Assembly (NCBI GenBank): GCA_964384095.1
Contig: CAYLKC010000102.1
Span: 1 to 6,270, forward strand
Length of the DNA stretch: 6,270 bases
From: JAITWN01 sp964384095
GTDB taxonomy: Bacteria > Pseudomonadota > Gammaproteobacteria > SZUA-140
Direction of reading: 5' to 3'
Shown here: piece by piece, positions 1 to 5,942 of the stretch
Layout of the letters: every line of letters starts with the position of its first letter
Numbering within the stretch: position 1 is the stretch's first letter
Notes under the pieces: generated by a model
What the model was told of the DNA's origin: nothing
The model's database searches: none
The model's input: only the letters and a program-made list of their open reading frames with translations
Made by a program: the position numbers and the translations under genes

Positions 1-1653
1 GCCGCGTTCGACAATGCGGCCCTGGTCGAGGACGACGATCAGGTCGGCGCTCTCGATGGTGGAGAGACGATGGGCGATGACGATGGTGGTGCGGCCGTGG
101 CGCAGGTGTTCGAGCGCGGCCTGCAGCTGGCGCTCGGTGCCGGTGTCGAGCGCCGAGGTCGCCTCGTCCATGATCAGGATCGGCGCGTCCTTGTACAGCG
201 CGCGCGCAATCGCGAGGCGCTGGCGCTGGCCGCCGGACAGCAGCACGCCGTTTTCGCCGACCGGCGTGTCGAGCCCCTCCGGCAGTTCGGCCGCGAAGTC
301 CATGACGCGCGCGGCCTCGGCGGCGGCGACGATGCGCTCGCGCGGGGCATCGCCGCCGCCATAGGCGATGTTGTCGGCGATGCTGCCGTTGAACAGCACG
401 ACGTCCTGGGTCACCAGCGCGATATTCGCGCGCAGGTCATCGAGGCGGATTTCGCCGATGTCGATGCCGTCGACGAGGATGCGTCCCCCGCTCGGGGCAT
501 AGAAGCGCGGGATCAGATTGATCAGCGAGGTCTTGCCGGCGCCGGACGGACCGACCAGCGCGACGGTCTGTCCCGGCTCGATCGCAAGCATGATATCGTC
601 GAGCACGGCGGCGGCCTCGTCGCCATAACGCAGGGAGACGTGGTCGAACTCGATGCGCCCCTGCAGGCGGCCGACCGCGCGGGTGCCGCTGTCGGGTTCG
701 GATTCCTCGTCGAGCAGGCGGAAGATGCTCTCCGAGGCGGCGAGTCCGCGCTGCAGATGCTCATTAACGCTGAGCAGGCGTTTGATCGGCGAGAACAGCA
801 TCGCCGCCGCGCCGAAGAACGACACGAAGCCGCCGACCGTCATGTCCGACTGCGCCGCGGTGATGTAGATCACGACCGCAAGCGCGATGACGATCAGCAG
901 CTGCACGATCGGCACGCTCGCCGCCGACACCACCGCGATCTTCATCGTGTAGCGGCGCACCCGGTTCGCGACCTCGTGGAAGCGCGTCCACACCTGGTCG
1001 CGCGCGCCGTAGACCTTGATGACGCGGCCGCCACGAATCGACTCCTCGAGGACATGGGTCATGCCGCCCATCGACTGCTGCAGCATGCGGCTCATCTGCC
1101 GCAGGCGTTGGCTGACCAGGCGGACGACGACACCGATCGCCGGCGCGATCAGCACGAAGACCAGCGCGAGCTTCCAGTCGAGATAGAGCATCCACGCCAG
1201 CAGGCCGATCACCGCGAGGCCGTCGCGGACGATGACGATCAGCACCGTCGTCGCCGCGGTGGTGACCTGGCTGACGTCGTAGGTCAACTTCGAGATCATC
1301 TCGCCGGAGGTGCGGCCGGCGAAATAACCGACCGGCAGGTCGACCAGTTTCGCGAACATCCTGTCGCGCAGGTCGAGCACGACCTTGTTCGCGACCCAGG
1401 CCAGCGCGACGGTGCTGACGTACATCGCGATGCCGCGCACGATGAACAGCGCGACCAGCAGGATCGGCATCAGCAGGATCCAGTCGGGATCCTTCTCGAC
1501 GAAGGTCTGGTCGAGCAGCGGCTTGATCAGCGCAGGCATCGCCGGCTCGGTCAGCGCGGTGATGATCATCGCGACCAGCGCGAGCGTGAACAGCCGCCAG
1601 TACGGCTTCACGAAGCCGAGCAGGCGTGCGTAGAGTTCCCGGCTGTTACTCAT
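1..1653 (-). CDS. msbA: Lipid A export ATP-binding/permease protein MsbA (3' end cut by the window edge)
   Basis: ABC transporter half-molecule that, as a homodimer in the inner membrane, flips core-lipid A from the cytoplasmic to the periplasmic leaflet using ATP. 551 codons are readable without a stop. The C-terminal part beyond the H-loop is missing; E. coli MsbA is 582 aa, so roughly 25-30 residues lie outside. The N-terminal half holds about six hydrophobic segments (near residues 20-36, 58-84, 134-156, 160-180, 245-266, 272-290). The nucleotide-binding domain shows an A-loop Tyr343, Walker A GPSGAGKT with Lys374, Q-loop Gln416, signature LSGGQRQR from 472, Walker B ILIMDE (492-497) and H-loop His528, all about 8 residues ahead of the E. 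coli numbering. The ATG shares one base with the stop of the upstream acyltransferase gene (TAATG), implying coupling; a GGAG lies a rather distant 13 bases upstream. Neighbouring lipid A and heptose genes favour MsbA over another exporter. Confidence 0.93.
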   Translation of the reverse strand, partial: MSNSRELYARLLGFVKPYWRLFTLALVAMIITALTEPAMPALIKPLLDQTFVEKDPDWILLMPILLVALFIVRGIAMYVSTVALAWVANKVVLDLRDRMFAKLVDLPVGYFAGRTSGEMISKLTYDVSQVTTAATTVLIVIVRDGLAVIGLLAWMLYLDWKLALVFVLIAPAIGVVVRLVSQRLRQMSRMLQQSMGGMTHVLEESIRGGRVIKVYGARDQVWTRFHEVANRVRRYTMKIAVVSAASVPIVQLLIVIALAVVIYITAAQSDMTVGGFVSFFGAAAMLFSPIKRLLSVNEHLQRGLAASESIFRLLDEESEPDSGTRAVGRLQGRIEFDHVSLRYGDEAAAVLDDIMLAIEPGQTVALVGPSGAGKTSLINLIPRFYAPSGGRILVDGIDIGEIRLDDLRANIALVTQDVVLFNGSIADNIAYGGGDAPRERIVAAAEAARVMDFAAELPEGLDTPVGENGVLLSGGQRQRLAIARALYKDAPILIMDEATSALDTGTERQLQAALEHLRHGRTTIVIAHRLSTIESADLIVVLDQGRIVERG

Positions 1654-2576
1654 TACGGGTCGTAGACTCCGGGTTGTCCGTCGGGACGCGCCCGGAAGCG
1701 GCGATGCGTCCACAGGTATTGTTCGGGGCAGCGGCGCACCATGTCCTCTATGATCCGGTTGATCCGCGCGGTGTCGGCGGTCTCATCACCCGCGGGGAAT
1801 CCCTCGAGCGGCGGCAGCAGGGTCAGGCGGTAGCCTCCGCCGGCGAGGCGTTGCGGAAAATAGGGTATCACAAGCGCGTTCGTCATGGCGGCGAAGCGTC
1901 CGGTGGCCGGATTCGACGCAGCCTCGACGCCGAAGAACGGGACGAAGATGCGATTCCTGCGCCGGAAATCCTGGTCGGGTGCGTACCATACCGCTTCGCC
2001 GTTCCTGAGACGGCGCAGCATCGCGCGCACATCGTCGCGCTCTATGCCTCCACGCAGATGACGATCAATACTACGACGCATCAGACTGTCGATGACCGGG
2101 TTCTCGTGAACGCGAAACATGGCATTGACCGGCGCCAGCGTATTCAGCATGCGTACGCCAAGCTCGGCGCTGGTAAAATGGGCCGTCAGCAGGATCACCC
2201 CGCGCCCGGACACTAGCGCCTGTTGCAGATGATCGAGGCCTTCGACCTCGGCGATCTGCGCGCGAATGCGGCGCTCGGGCAGCCACCAGCCCATCGCCGT
2301 CTCAACAATGCCGATCCCGAACGAACGGAAGCACTCTCGCAGCAGGCGTTCGCGCTCGTCCGTGGAGAGATCCGGGAAACACAGGCGCAGATTGATCTCG
2401 GCGACGCGAGAGCGGCTGGATGCGCGCTTGCGCACGCGTTCACCGATGAACCTGCCGACGGCCTGCGCGACGCGGGCGGGCAGATGCGCAATGCTCCAGA
2501 CGATGCCGACCAGCAACCAGGTCGGCCAGTGACGTGGCGACAGCAGTGCCGCGCGGTTCAGCTCCGCGCGCTTCAC
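1653..2576 (-). CDS. lpxL: Lipid A biosynthesis lauroyl/acyl-ACP acyltransferase, LpxL/HtrB family
   Basis: Inner-membrane acyltransferase that adds a secondary acyl chain from acyl-ACP to a Kdo-lipid A precursor on the cytoplasmic face. 307 aa, the normal family length. A PRHWPTWLL stretch (residues 14-22) leads into one N-terminal hydrophobic anchor. The catalytic HX4E motif is present as His133...Glu138 (HFTSAE), followed by the conserved PDQD block (200-203), FVPFFG (211-216) and the C-terminal EQYLWTHRRF (285-294). The start is a GTG, chosen because the family N-terminus begins at this point and because it overlaps the gmhB stop (GTGA, 4 bases). No good Shine-Dalgarno precedes it, so translation probably relies on coupling to gmhB. 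It overlaps msbA by one base at its end, which fits supply of acylated lipid A to the flippase. The sequence does not show whether it acts as LpxL, LpxM or LpxP, nor the acyl length; the symbol is for the family. Confidence 0.88.
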   Translation of the reverse strand: MKRAELNRAALLSPRHWPTWLLVGIVWSIAHLPARVAQAVGRFIGERVRKRASSRSRVAEINLRLCFPDLSTDERERLLRECFRSFGIGIVETAMGWWLPERRIRAQIAEVEGLDHLQQALVSGRGVILLTAHFTSAELGVRMLNTLAPVNAMFRVHENPVIDSLMRRSIDRHLRGGIERDDVRAMLRRLRNGEAVWYAPDQDFRRRNRIFVPFFGVEAASNPATGRFAAMTNALVIPYFPQRLAGGGYRLTLLPPLEGFPAGDETADTARINRIIEDMVRRCPEQYLWTHRRFRARPDGQPGVYDP

Positions 2577-3130
2577 CGCCGTGATTCGATCAGCGCGACG
2601 GCGGCGGCGGCGAGGTCCGGAAAGACCTCGGTACCCGCCGGCAACCCGCCGGCCGCGCGAGCCGCCGCGCCCTTGCCGGTCAGCACGAGGATCGGCCGCG
2701 CGCCGACGGCGACGGCGGCCTCGAGGTCGCGCAGGCTGTCGCCGATGATCGGGACGCCGGCGAGATCGCAGGACAGCGCGGCGGCGACCTGGCGATAGAG
2801 GCCGGGGCGCGGCTTGCGGCAGTCGCAGTCGTCGTCGGGGCCGTGCGGGCAGATGAAGATGCCGGCGATCTCGCCGCCGGCCTCATTGATCAGGCCGAGC
2901 ATCTTGTCGTGCATGCGCGCGAGCGTGCCGGCGGTGAACAGACCGCGCGCGAGGCCGGACTGATTGCTCGCGATCGCGATGGTATAGCCGGCGCGATGCA
3001 GGCGCGCGATCGCGTCGATGCTGCCGGGGAGCGGGATCCACTCGTCCGGGCTCTTGATGTAATCCGGGGAATCCTCGTTGATGACGCCGTCGCGGTCGAG
3101 GATGAGCAGCGGTCCGGGCGGCCTATTCAT
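2573..3130 (-). CDS. gmhB: D-glycero-D-manno-heptose 1,7-bisphosphate 7-phosphatase (HAD family)
   Basis: Cytoplasmic HAD phosphatase removing the 7-phosphate from D-glycero-D-manno-heptose 1,7-bisphosphate, the third step towards ADP-heptose for the LPS inner core. 185 aa (E. coli GmhB is 191). HAD motif I is LDRDGVIN with nucleophile Asp12 and general acid/base Asp14; motif II is ASNQSG with Ser55; Lys106 lies in CRKPRPG; motif IV is GDSLRD with Asp131 and Asp135. A structural zinc site is visible as Cys94-X-His96 and Cys102-X-Cys104, with only five residues between the pairs, shorter than the loop of the E. coli enzyme. The frame stays open upstream to 3232, but the ATG at 3130 puts the DRDG motif at the usual distance from the N-terminus and the longer reading lies inside gmhA. 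The start overlaps the gmhA stop by 8 bases, and the stop overlaps the lpxL GTG by 4. The anomer preference cannot be read from sequence. Confidence 0.92.
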   Translation of the reverse strand: MNRPPGPLLILDRDGVINEDSPDYIKSPDEWIPLPGSIDAIARLHRAGYTIAIASNQSGLARGLFTAGTLARMHDKMLGLINEAGGEIAGIFICPHGPDDDCDCRKPRPGLYRQVAAALSCDLAGVPIIGDSLRDLEAAVAVGARPILVLTGKGAAARAAGGLPAGTEVFPDLAAAAVALIESRR

Positions 3131-3677
3131 CCAGCAGCTCGCACAGCAGATGCCCGGCGAAGATATGGGCCTCCTGCACGCGAGCCGTCGGCTGGCCGGG
3201 GATGCCGATGTGGAGATCGACCATCGCGGCAAGCTTACCCGCTTCGCCGGTCAGCGCGATCGTGCGGCAGCCGCGAGCGCGCGCGGCCTCGATCGCGGCG
3301 ACGACGTTACGGCTCGAACCGCTGGTCGACAGGCCGAGCACGATGTCTTCGGCTCGGGCGAGGCCGTCGACCTGGCGTGCGAACACATGCTCGAAGCCGT
3401 AGTCATTGCCGACCGAGGTCAGGATCGAGGTGTCGGTGGTCAGCGCGATCGCCGGCAAGGCGCCGCGCTCGCGCTGGAAGCGGCCGATGAATTCGGCGGC
3501 GATGTGCTGGGCATCGGCGGCGCTGCCGCCGTTGCCCATGATCAGCAGCTTGCCGCCGCGCTCTCGGCTGTCGCGGATCATTGCCGCGGCCCGCTCGAGC
3601 TGCGGCCACTGGCGACGGACGTGCCCGATCGCGGCCTCGTGTCCCGACAGCGCGCGCTCGAGGAGTTCGCCGGTCAT
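3123..3677 (-). CDS. gmhA: Phosphoheptose (sedoheptulose 7-phosphate) isomerase, SIS domain
   Basis: Converts sedoheptulose 7-phosphate to D-glycero-D-manno-heptose 7-phosphate, the first committed step of LPS heptose synthesis; cytoplasmic, expected to be a tetramer. 184 aa, one SIS domain. The phosphate-binding GNGGSAADAQH block lies at 48-58 and the second serine/threonine loop STSGSS at 117-122. The metal and catalytic residues of the GmhA family fall in place: His58, Glu62, Gln168 and His176 (E. coli His61, Glu65, Gln172, His180). The paralogue DiaA shares the fold and a similar ending, but the TDTS...GNDYGFE segment and the directly adjacent gmhB favour GmhA. The ATG shares one base with the tolC stop (TGATG). 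A GGAGG formed by the last tolC codons lies 4 bases upstream, so ribosomes finishing tolC can start here. It overlaps gmhB by 8 bases at its end. Confidence 0.9.
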   Translation of the reverse strand: MTGELLERALSGHEAAIGHVRRQWPQLERAAAMIRDSRERGGKLLIMGNGGSAADAQHIAAEFIGRFQRERGALPAIALTTDTSILTSVGNDYGFEHVFARQVDGLARAEDIVLGLSTSGSSRNVVAAIEAARARGCRTIALTGEAGKLAAMVDLHIGIPGQPTARVQEAHIFAGHLLCELLDE

Positions 3678-5011
3678 CAGCCCTCCAGCCAGCGGTTGAT
3701 CTCTTCGAGATCCGGCTCGCCGAGGATGCCCGAGGCCTGCTTCAGCAGCAGCAGGTTGATGATGTAGTCGTAACGCGCGCGTGCGAAGCCGCGCTCGGCC
3801 TCGAACAGGTCGCTGCGGGCGAGCAGCACATCGACGGTGGTGCGGGTGCCGACCTCGAAGCCGGCCTCGGTCGCGTCGAGCGCGCTCTGCGCCGACACCC
3901 GCGCCTGCCCCAGCGCGCGTACGCGGTTGATCGCGGCGACCACGGCGAGATAGGCATCGCGGGTCTGGCGCAGCGTCGCGCGGCGCTGGCGTTCGGTCTC
4001 TTCCTTGGCCTGGGTCAGGCGAAAACCGGCCTCTCGGGTGCGCGAGGTCACGGCGTTGCCCGCGTACAGCGGCAGCGTGAATTGCAGGCCGACGATGCCG
4101 TCCTCATTCTCGCGCCGCCCACCGAAGGAACTGCTCGTGCTCTCGGTACGGCTCAGACTGGCGACGAGGTCGAGGCGCGGATGATGGCCGGCGCGCTGGA
4201 TCGCGATATTGTCCTTTGCGATCTCCTCGTTGAACTGCACGGCGAGCAGGCTCAGGTTCTGCTCCAGCGCGCGCGCGACCCACTGGTCGATGTCGGCCGG
4301 GTCCGGGCGCTCGAGCGGGATCTCCGCTGCCAGCGGGCTGATCTGACCGGGCACCTCGCCGGTGATCTCGTACAGCGCCTCCTCGCTGCTATGCAGGAGG
4401 TTCATCGCCTCGATCTCGGCGGCGGTCGTCAGATCATAGGCGGCCTGGGCCTCGTGCACGTCGGTGATCGCGACCAGGCCGACCTCGAAGCGCTGCTTCG
4501 CCTGCTCGAGCTGACGCTCGATCGCCTCCTTCTCGGCGACCGCGAACTCGAGGTTGTCGCGGGCCGCGAGCAGGTCGAAATAGGCCTGCGCGACGCGCAC
4601 CATCAGCGCCTGCTCGGCGGCGCGGTATTCGGCCTCGGCGCGGCCCACCGCCGCGTCGGACTGGCTCAGCAACATGAAATACTCACGGTTGTACAGCGGC
4701 TGGACCAGTGACAACGATATACCGGAGGAATCGAATGAGCTGGTGCCGGTAGCGGCGAACGGCGAGCTGATGATCCGCTCGCGGCCCTTGTTGTAATCCG
4801 CATTGAGATTGATGGTCGGATGCAGCAGGGCGCGGCTCTGCGGCTTGACCTCGAACTCGGCCTGGCGCACGGCCTCGGCGGCGCGCAATACCGGGTCGTG
4901 GTCGAGCGCGAGCCGGTGGATATCGATCAGGTCATAGGCCGGCGCGGTCGCGCTGCACAGCAGCAACAATGCGGCTGAGAGGCCGGCGGTCGGATTGACG
5001 AAACGGGACAT
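3677..5011 (-). CDS. tolC: TolC-family outer membrane efflux/secretion channel
   Basis: Trimeric outer-membrane channel and periplasmic tunnel that serves RND-type pumps and type I secretion. 444 aa precursor, shorter than E. coli TolC (493 aa), with no long C-terminal tail. A signal peptide is clear: Arg3, a hydrophobic run at about 9-19, and an Ala-Pro-Ala site with probable cleavage after residue 25. The mature N-terminus YDLIDIHRLAL is typical of the TolC subfamily. Two OEP repeats are seen: the first has a strand-like segment near 100-115 and the motif FEVG at 175-178 followed by TDVHEAQAAY; the second has LQFTLPLYAG near 309-318 and FEVG at 385-388 followed by TTVDVLLARSDL. An in-frame ATG 8 codons upstream (5035) exists, but the ATG at 5011 has AAGGA at 7-base spacing and starts directly on the signal peptide. 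Being first in a chain of overlapping LPS genes, its translation may drive theirs. Confidence 0.93.
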   Translation of the reverse strand: MSRFVNPTAGLSAALLLLCSATAPAYDLIDIHRLALDHDPVLRAAEAVRQAEFEVKPQSRALLHPTINLNADYNKGRERIISSPFAATGTSSFDSSGISLSLVQPLYNREYFMLLSQSDAAVGRAEAEYRAAEQALMVRVAQAYFDLLAARDNLEFAVAEKEAIERQLEQAKQRFEVGLVAITDVHEAQAAYDLTTAAEIEAMNLLHSSEEALYEITGEVPGQISPLAAEIPLERPDPADIDQWVARALEQNLSLLAVQFNEEIAKDNIAIQRAGHHPRLDLVASLSRTESTSSSFGGRRENEDGIVGLQFTLPLYAGNAVTSRTREAGFRLTQAKEETERQRRATLRQTRDAYLAVVAAINRVRALGQARVSAQSALDATEAGFEVGTRTTVDVLLARSDLFEAERGFARARYDYIINLLLLKQASGILGEPDLEEINRWLEG

Positions 5012-5018
5012 GTGCGGT

Positions 5019-5023
5019 TCCTT
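5019..5023 (-). promoter_or_regulatory. Ribosome binding site fixing the tolC start
   Basis: On the minus strand AAGGA lies 7 bases before the ATG at 5011. The alternative in-frame ATG at 5035 has no such motif, so this site decides the start in favour of the shorter, signal-peptide-first protein. Confidence 0.7.
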
Positions 5024-5051
5024 GGCAGATGACATGGGGCAGATGACATGG
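5024..5051. repeat. 14-bp tandem duplication upstream of tolC
   Basis: The unit GGCAGATGACATGG occurs twice head to tail (5024-5037 and 5038-5051). The duplication creates two ATG triplets on the minus strand 14 bases apart, hence in different frames. It looks like a replication-slippage duplication in the tolC leader. No function can be read from it. Confidence 0.8.
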
Positions 5052-5053
5052 GC

Positions 5054-5082
5054 GGGGTCAGGCCCCTGTGGGGTCAGACCCC
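5054..5082. repeat. Pair of short GGGGTC-type palindromes in the pcm-tolC spacer
   Basis: Two near-identical 13-mers, GGGGTCAGGCCCC (5054-5066) and GGGGTCAGACCCC (5070-5082), lie 16 bases apart. The second is a perfect odd palindrome able to form a 5-bp stem with a 3-base loop. Neither is followed by a U-run in either direction, so they do not look like an intrinsic terminator, and the methyltransferase-like gene can read through into tolC. They resemble the end motif of the long inverted repeat near thiC. Confidence 0.65.
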
Positions 5083-5091
5083 GAACTGCCT

Positions 5092-5739
5092 TCAGAATTC
5101 AAATCGTCGGGGCGCCGGGGCATTGATCAGCATCGGCAGGTCGGTCTCGAACAGGCTCTCGCGGGTCCATTCGTTCTCCCCGGTGCGCCGGACCAGGATC
5201 GCCTCCATGACCGGCGCGGCGCCGACCACCGCGAACAATCGCCCGCCGCGGTTCAGCGCGCGCGGGAAGGCCTCGGGCAGCACCGGCAGCGAGCCGGTGA
5301 TCGCGATGACATCGTAGAGTCGGTCGCCGTTCCAGCCCTGCGCCGCGTCGCCAGTCTCGAGCTGGACGTTGTCGATGCCGTAGACCGCGAGCTTGTCGCC
5401 GGCCTGGGCGGTGAATCCGGGCAGGATGTCCACGCTGACGACCTGCCGCACCGCGCGCGCGAGCAGCGCGGTGACATAGGCGCTGCCGGTGCCGACCTCG
5501 AGCGCGAAGTCGGTCGGGTGCAGGGACAGCGCCTGCAGCATGCGCGCCTCGACCTTCGGGTGCATCATGACCTGGCCCTCGCCGATCGGGATCGCGATGT
5601 CGGCCCAGGCCAGGCCGGCGTGGCTGGCGGGGACGAAGTCCTTGCGCGATACCTCGCCGAGCAGGTCGAGGATGTGCTGGTCGAGCACGTCCCACGGACG
5701 GATCTGCTGCTCGATCATGTTGAACTGGGCGTCTCTCAC
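5092..5739 (-). CDS. Protein-L-isoaspartate O-methyltransferase-like protein (diverged PCMT family)
   Basis: SAM-dependent methyltransferase of the PCMT fold, 215 aa, predicted cytoplasmic with no signal peptide. The N-terminus MIEQQIRPWDVLD (from residue 8) and FVPASHAGLAWADIAIPIG match the family, and the SAM-binding motif I LEVGTGSAYVT lies at 80-90, with VVSVDI at 100-105 and GD at 130-131. In canonical Pcm the substrate loop reads GQTISQP; here it is GQVMMHP (residues 55-61), and the usual C-terminal FVPLV block is replaced by an ending rich in Pro and Arg. Repair of isoaspartate is therefore uncertain. The frame is open to a TTG at 5766, but the GTG at 5739 is preferred because GGAG sits 8 bases upstream and the family consensus begins there. 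The gene lies 80 bp before tolC on the same strand and may share its transcript. I give no symbol because true Pcm activity is doubtful. Confidence 0.85.
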   Translation of the reverse strand: MRDAQFNMIEQQIRPWDVLDQHILDLLGEVSRKDFVPASHAGLAWADIAIPIGEGQVMMHPKVEARMLQALSLHPTDFALEVGTGSAYVTALLARAVRQVVSVDILPGFTAQAGDKLAVYGIDNVQLETGDAAQGWNGDRLYDVIAITGSLPVLPEAFPRALNRGGRLFAVVGAAPVMEAILVRRTGENEWTRESLFETDLPMLINAPAPRRFEF

Positions 5740-5747
5740 ATCAGCGG

Positions 5748-5751
5748 CTCC
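5748..5751 (-). promoter_or_regulatory. Ribosome binding site for the PCMT-like gene
   Basis: On the minus strand GGAG lies 8 bases before the GTG at 5739. This supports the GTG over the upstream TTG at 5766, which would add nine residues without family similarity. Confidence 0.5.
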
Positions 5752-5765
5752 GGAACAGTCCGACA

Positions 5766-5794
5766 AGGTTATTCGTTTTGGCGCGGCAAGGCAA
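5766..5794 (-). promoter_or_regulatory. Weak candidate sigma70 promoter for the PCMT-like gene and tolC cluster
   Basis: On the minus strand TTGCCT (5794-5789) and TAACCT (5771-5766) are separated by 17 bases. They keep the most conserved positions (TTG of -35; TA...T of -10) but match only 4/6 and 3/6 of the consensus. The predicted transcript would start some 20 bases before the GTG. This is only a candidate, and other promoters could lie inside the cluster. Confidence 0.22.
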
Positions 5795-5841
5795 GGAGAT
5801 TGCCCTTCCTAACATGATGAATTACCTACAGTCTCCCCGAA

Positions 5842-5877
5842 CAGGCCGGGGCAGGGGCGCGCCCCTGCCGGGGCCTG
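5842..5877. repeat. GC-rich palindrome (hairpin)
   Basis: A perfect 20-bp palindrome (5850-5869, GGCAGGGGCG followed by its complement CGCCCCTGCC) is flanked by a GG/GG mismatch and then a further 6-bp stem (5842-5847 with 5872-5877). No T-run follows on either strand, so it is not a standard intrinsic terminator. It lies about 100 bases upstream of the PCMT-like gene and about 280 upstream of thiC. It could be a protein-binding palindrome, or an RNA or DNA cruciform hairpin; nothing in the sequence decides. Confidence 0.8.
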
Positions 5878-5884
5878 CGCCGGC

Positions 5885-5913
5885 TTGCCTCGACCGGGCA
5901 GATCATATAGATT
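5885..5913 (+). promoter_or_regulatory. Weak candidate promoter for thiC
   Basis: TTGCCT (5885-5890) and TAGATT (5908-5913) are spaced by 17 bases; an overlapping TATAGA (5906-5911) has spacing 15. Each box matches 4/6 of the sigma70 consensus, and the site lies in a locally AT-richer patch. If used, the whole long inverted repeat would be part of the thiC leader RNA. Low certainty. Confidence 0.18.
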
Positions 5914-5942
5914 CGCTGGGTCGATTTTCATATCAGGATCAA

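Noticed and set aside
70..1665. 531-codon open frame on the plus strand
   Set aside because: It is antisense to msbA, whose minus-strand frame carries every ABC motif in order. The plus-strand product is a monotonous Arg/Asp/Gln/His-rich sequence typical of the complement of a GC-rich gene, with no recognisable domain.
2223..2798. 191-codon open frame on the plus strand across lpxL and gmhB
   Set aside because: It crosses the boundary of two well-supported minus-strand genes and has no family signature.
3123..3677. SIS protein as DiaA (DnaA initiator-associating protein)
   Set aside because: The fold and C-terminus are similar, but the GmhA metal and catalytic residues are all present and gmhB overlaps its end. 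GmhA is the better call, though the two families are close.
3581..4711. 376-codon open frame on the plus strand
   Set aside because: It is antisense to tolC and the start of gmhA, rich in Leu/Gln/Arg/Asp by base composition, with no domain motif. The minus-strand TolC is unmistakable.
4955..4957. Possible lipoprotein cysteine in the TolC signal peptide (Cys19)
   Set aside because: The preceding residue is Leu, not Gly, Ala or Ser, so it is not a proper lipobox; an Ala-Pro-Ala signal peptidase I site follows.
5012..5035. TolC start eight codons upstream
   Set aside because: It lacks a ribosome site and would put a charged, hydrophilic stretch before the signal peptide, whereas the ATG at 5011 has AAGGA 7 bases upstream.
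5740..5766. Nine-residue N-terminal extension of the PCMT-like protein from a TTG
   Set aside because: The GTG at 5739 has a better-placed GGAG and aligns with the family N-terminus; the extension overlaps the candidate promoter.
5842..5877. Intrinsic terminator
   Set aside because: The hairpin is strong, but no T-run follows on either strand, and it lies upstream of both divergent genes, where no transcript needs to end.
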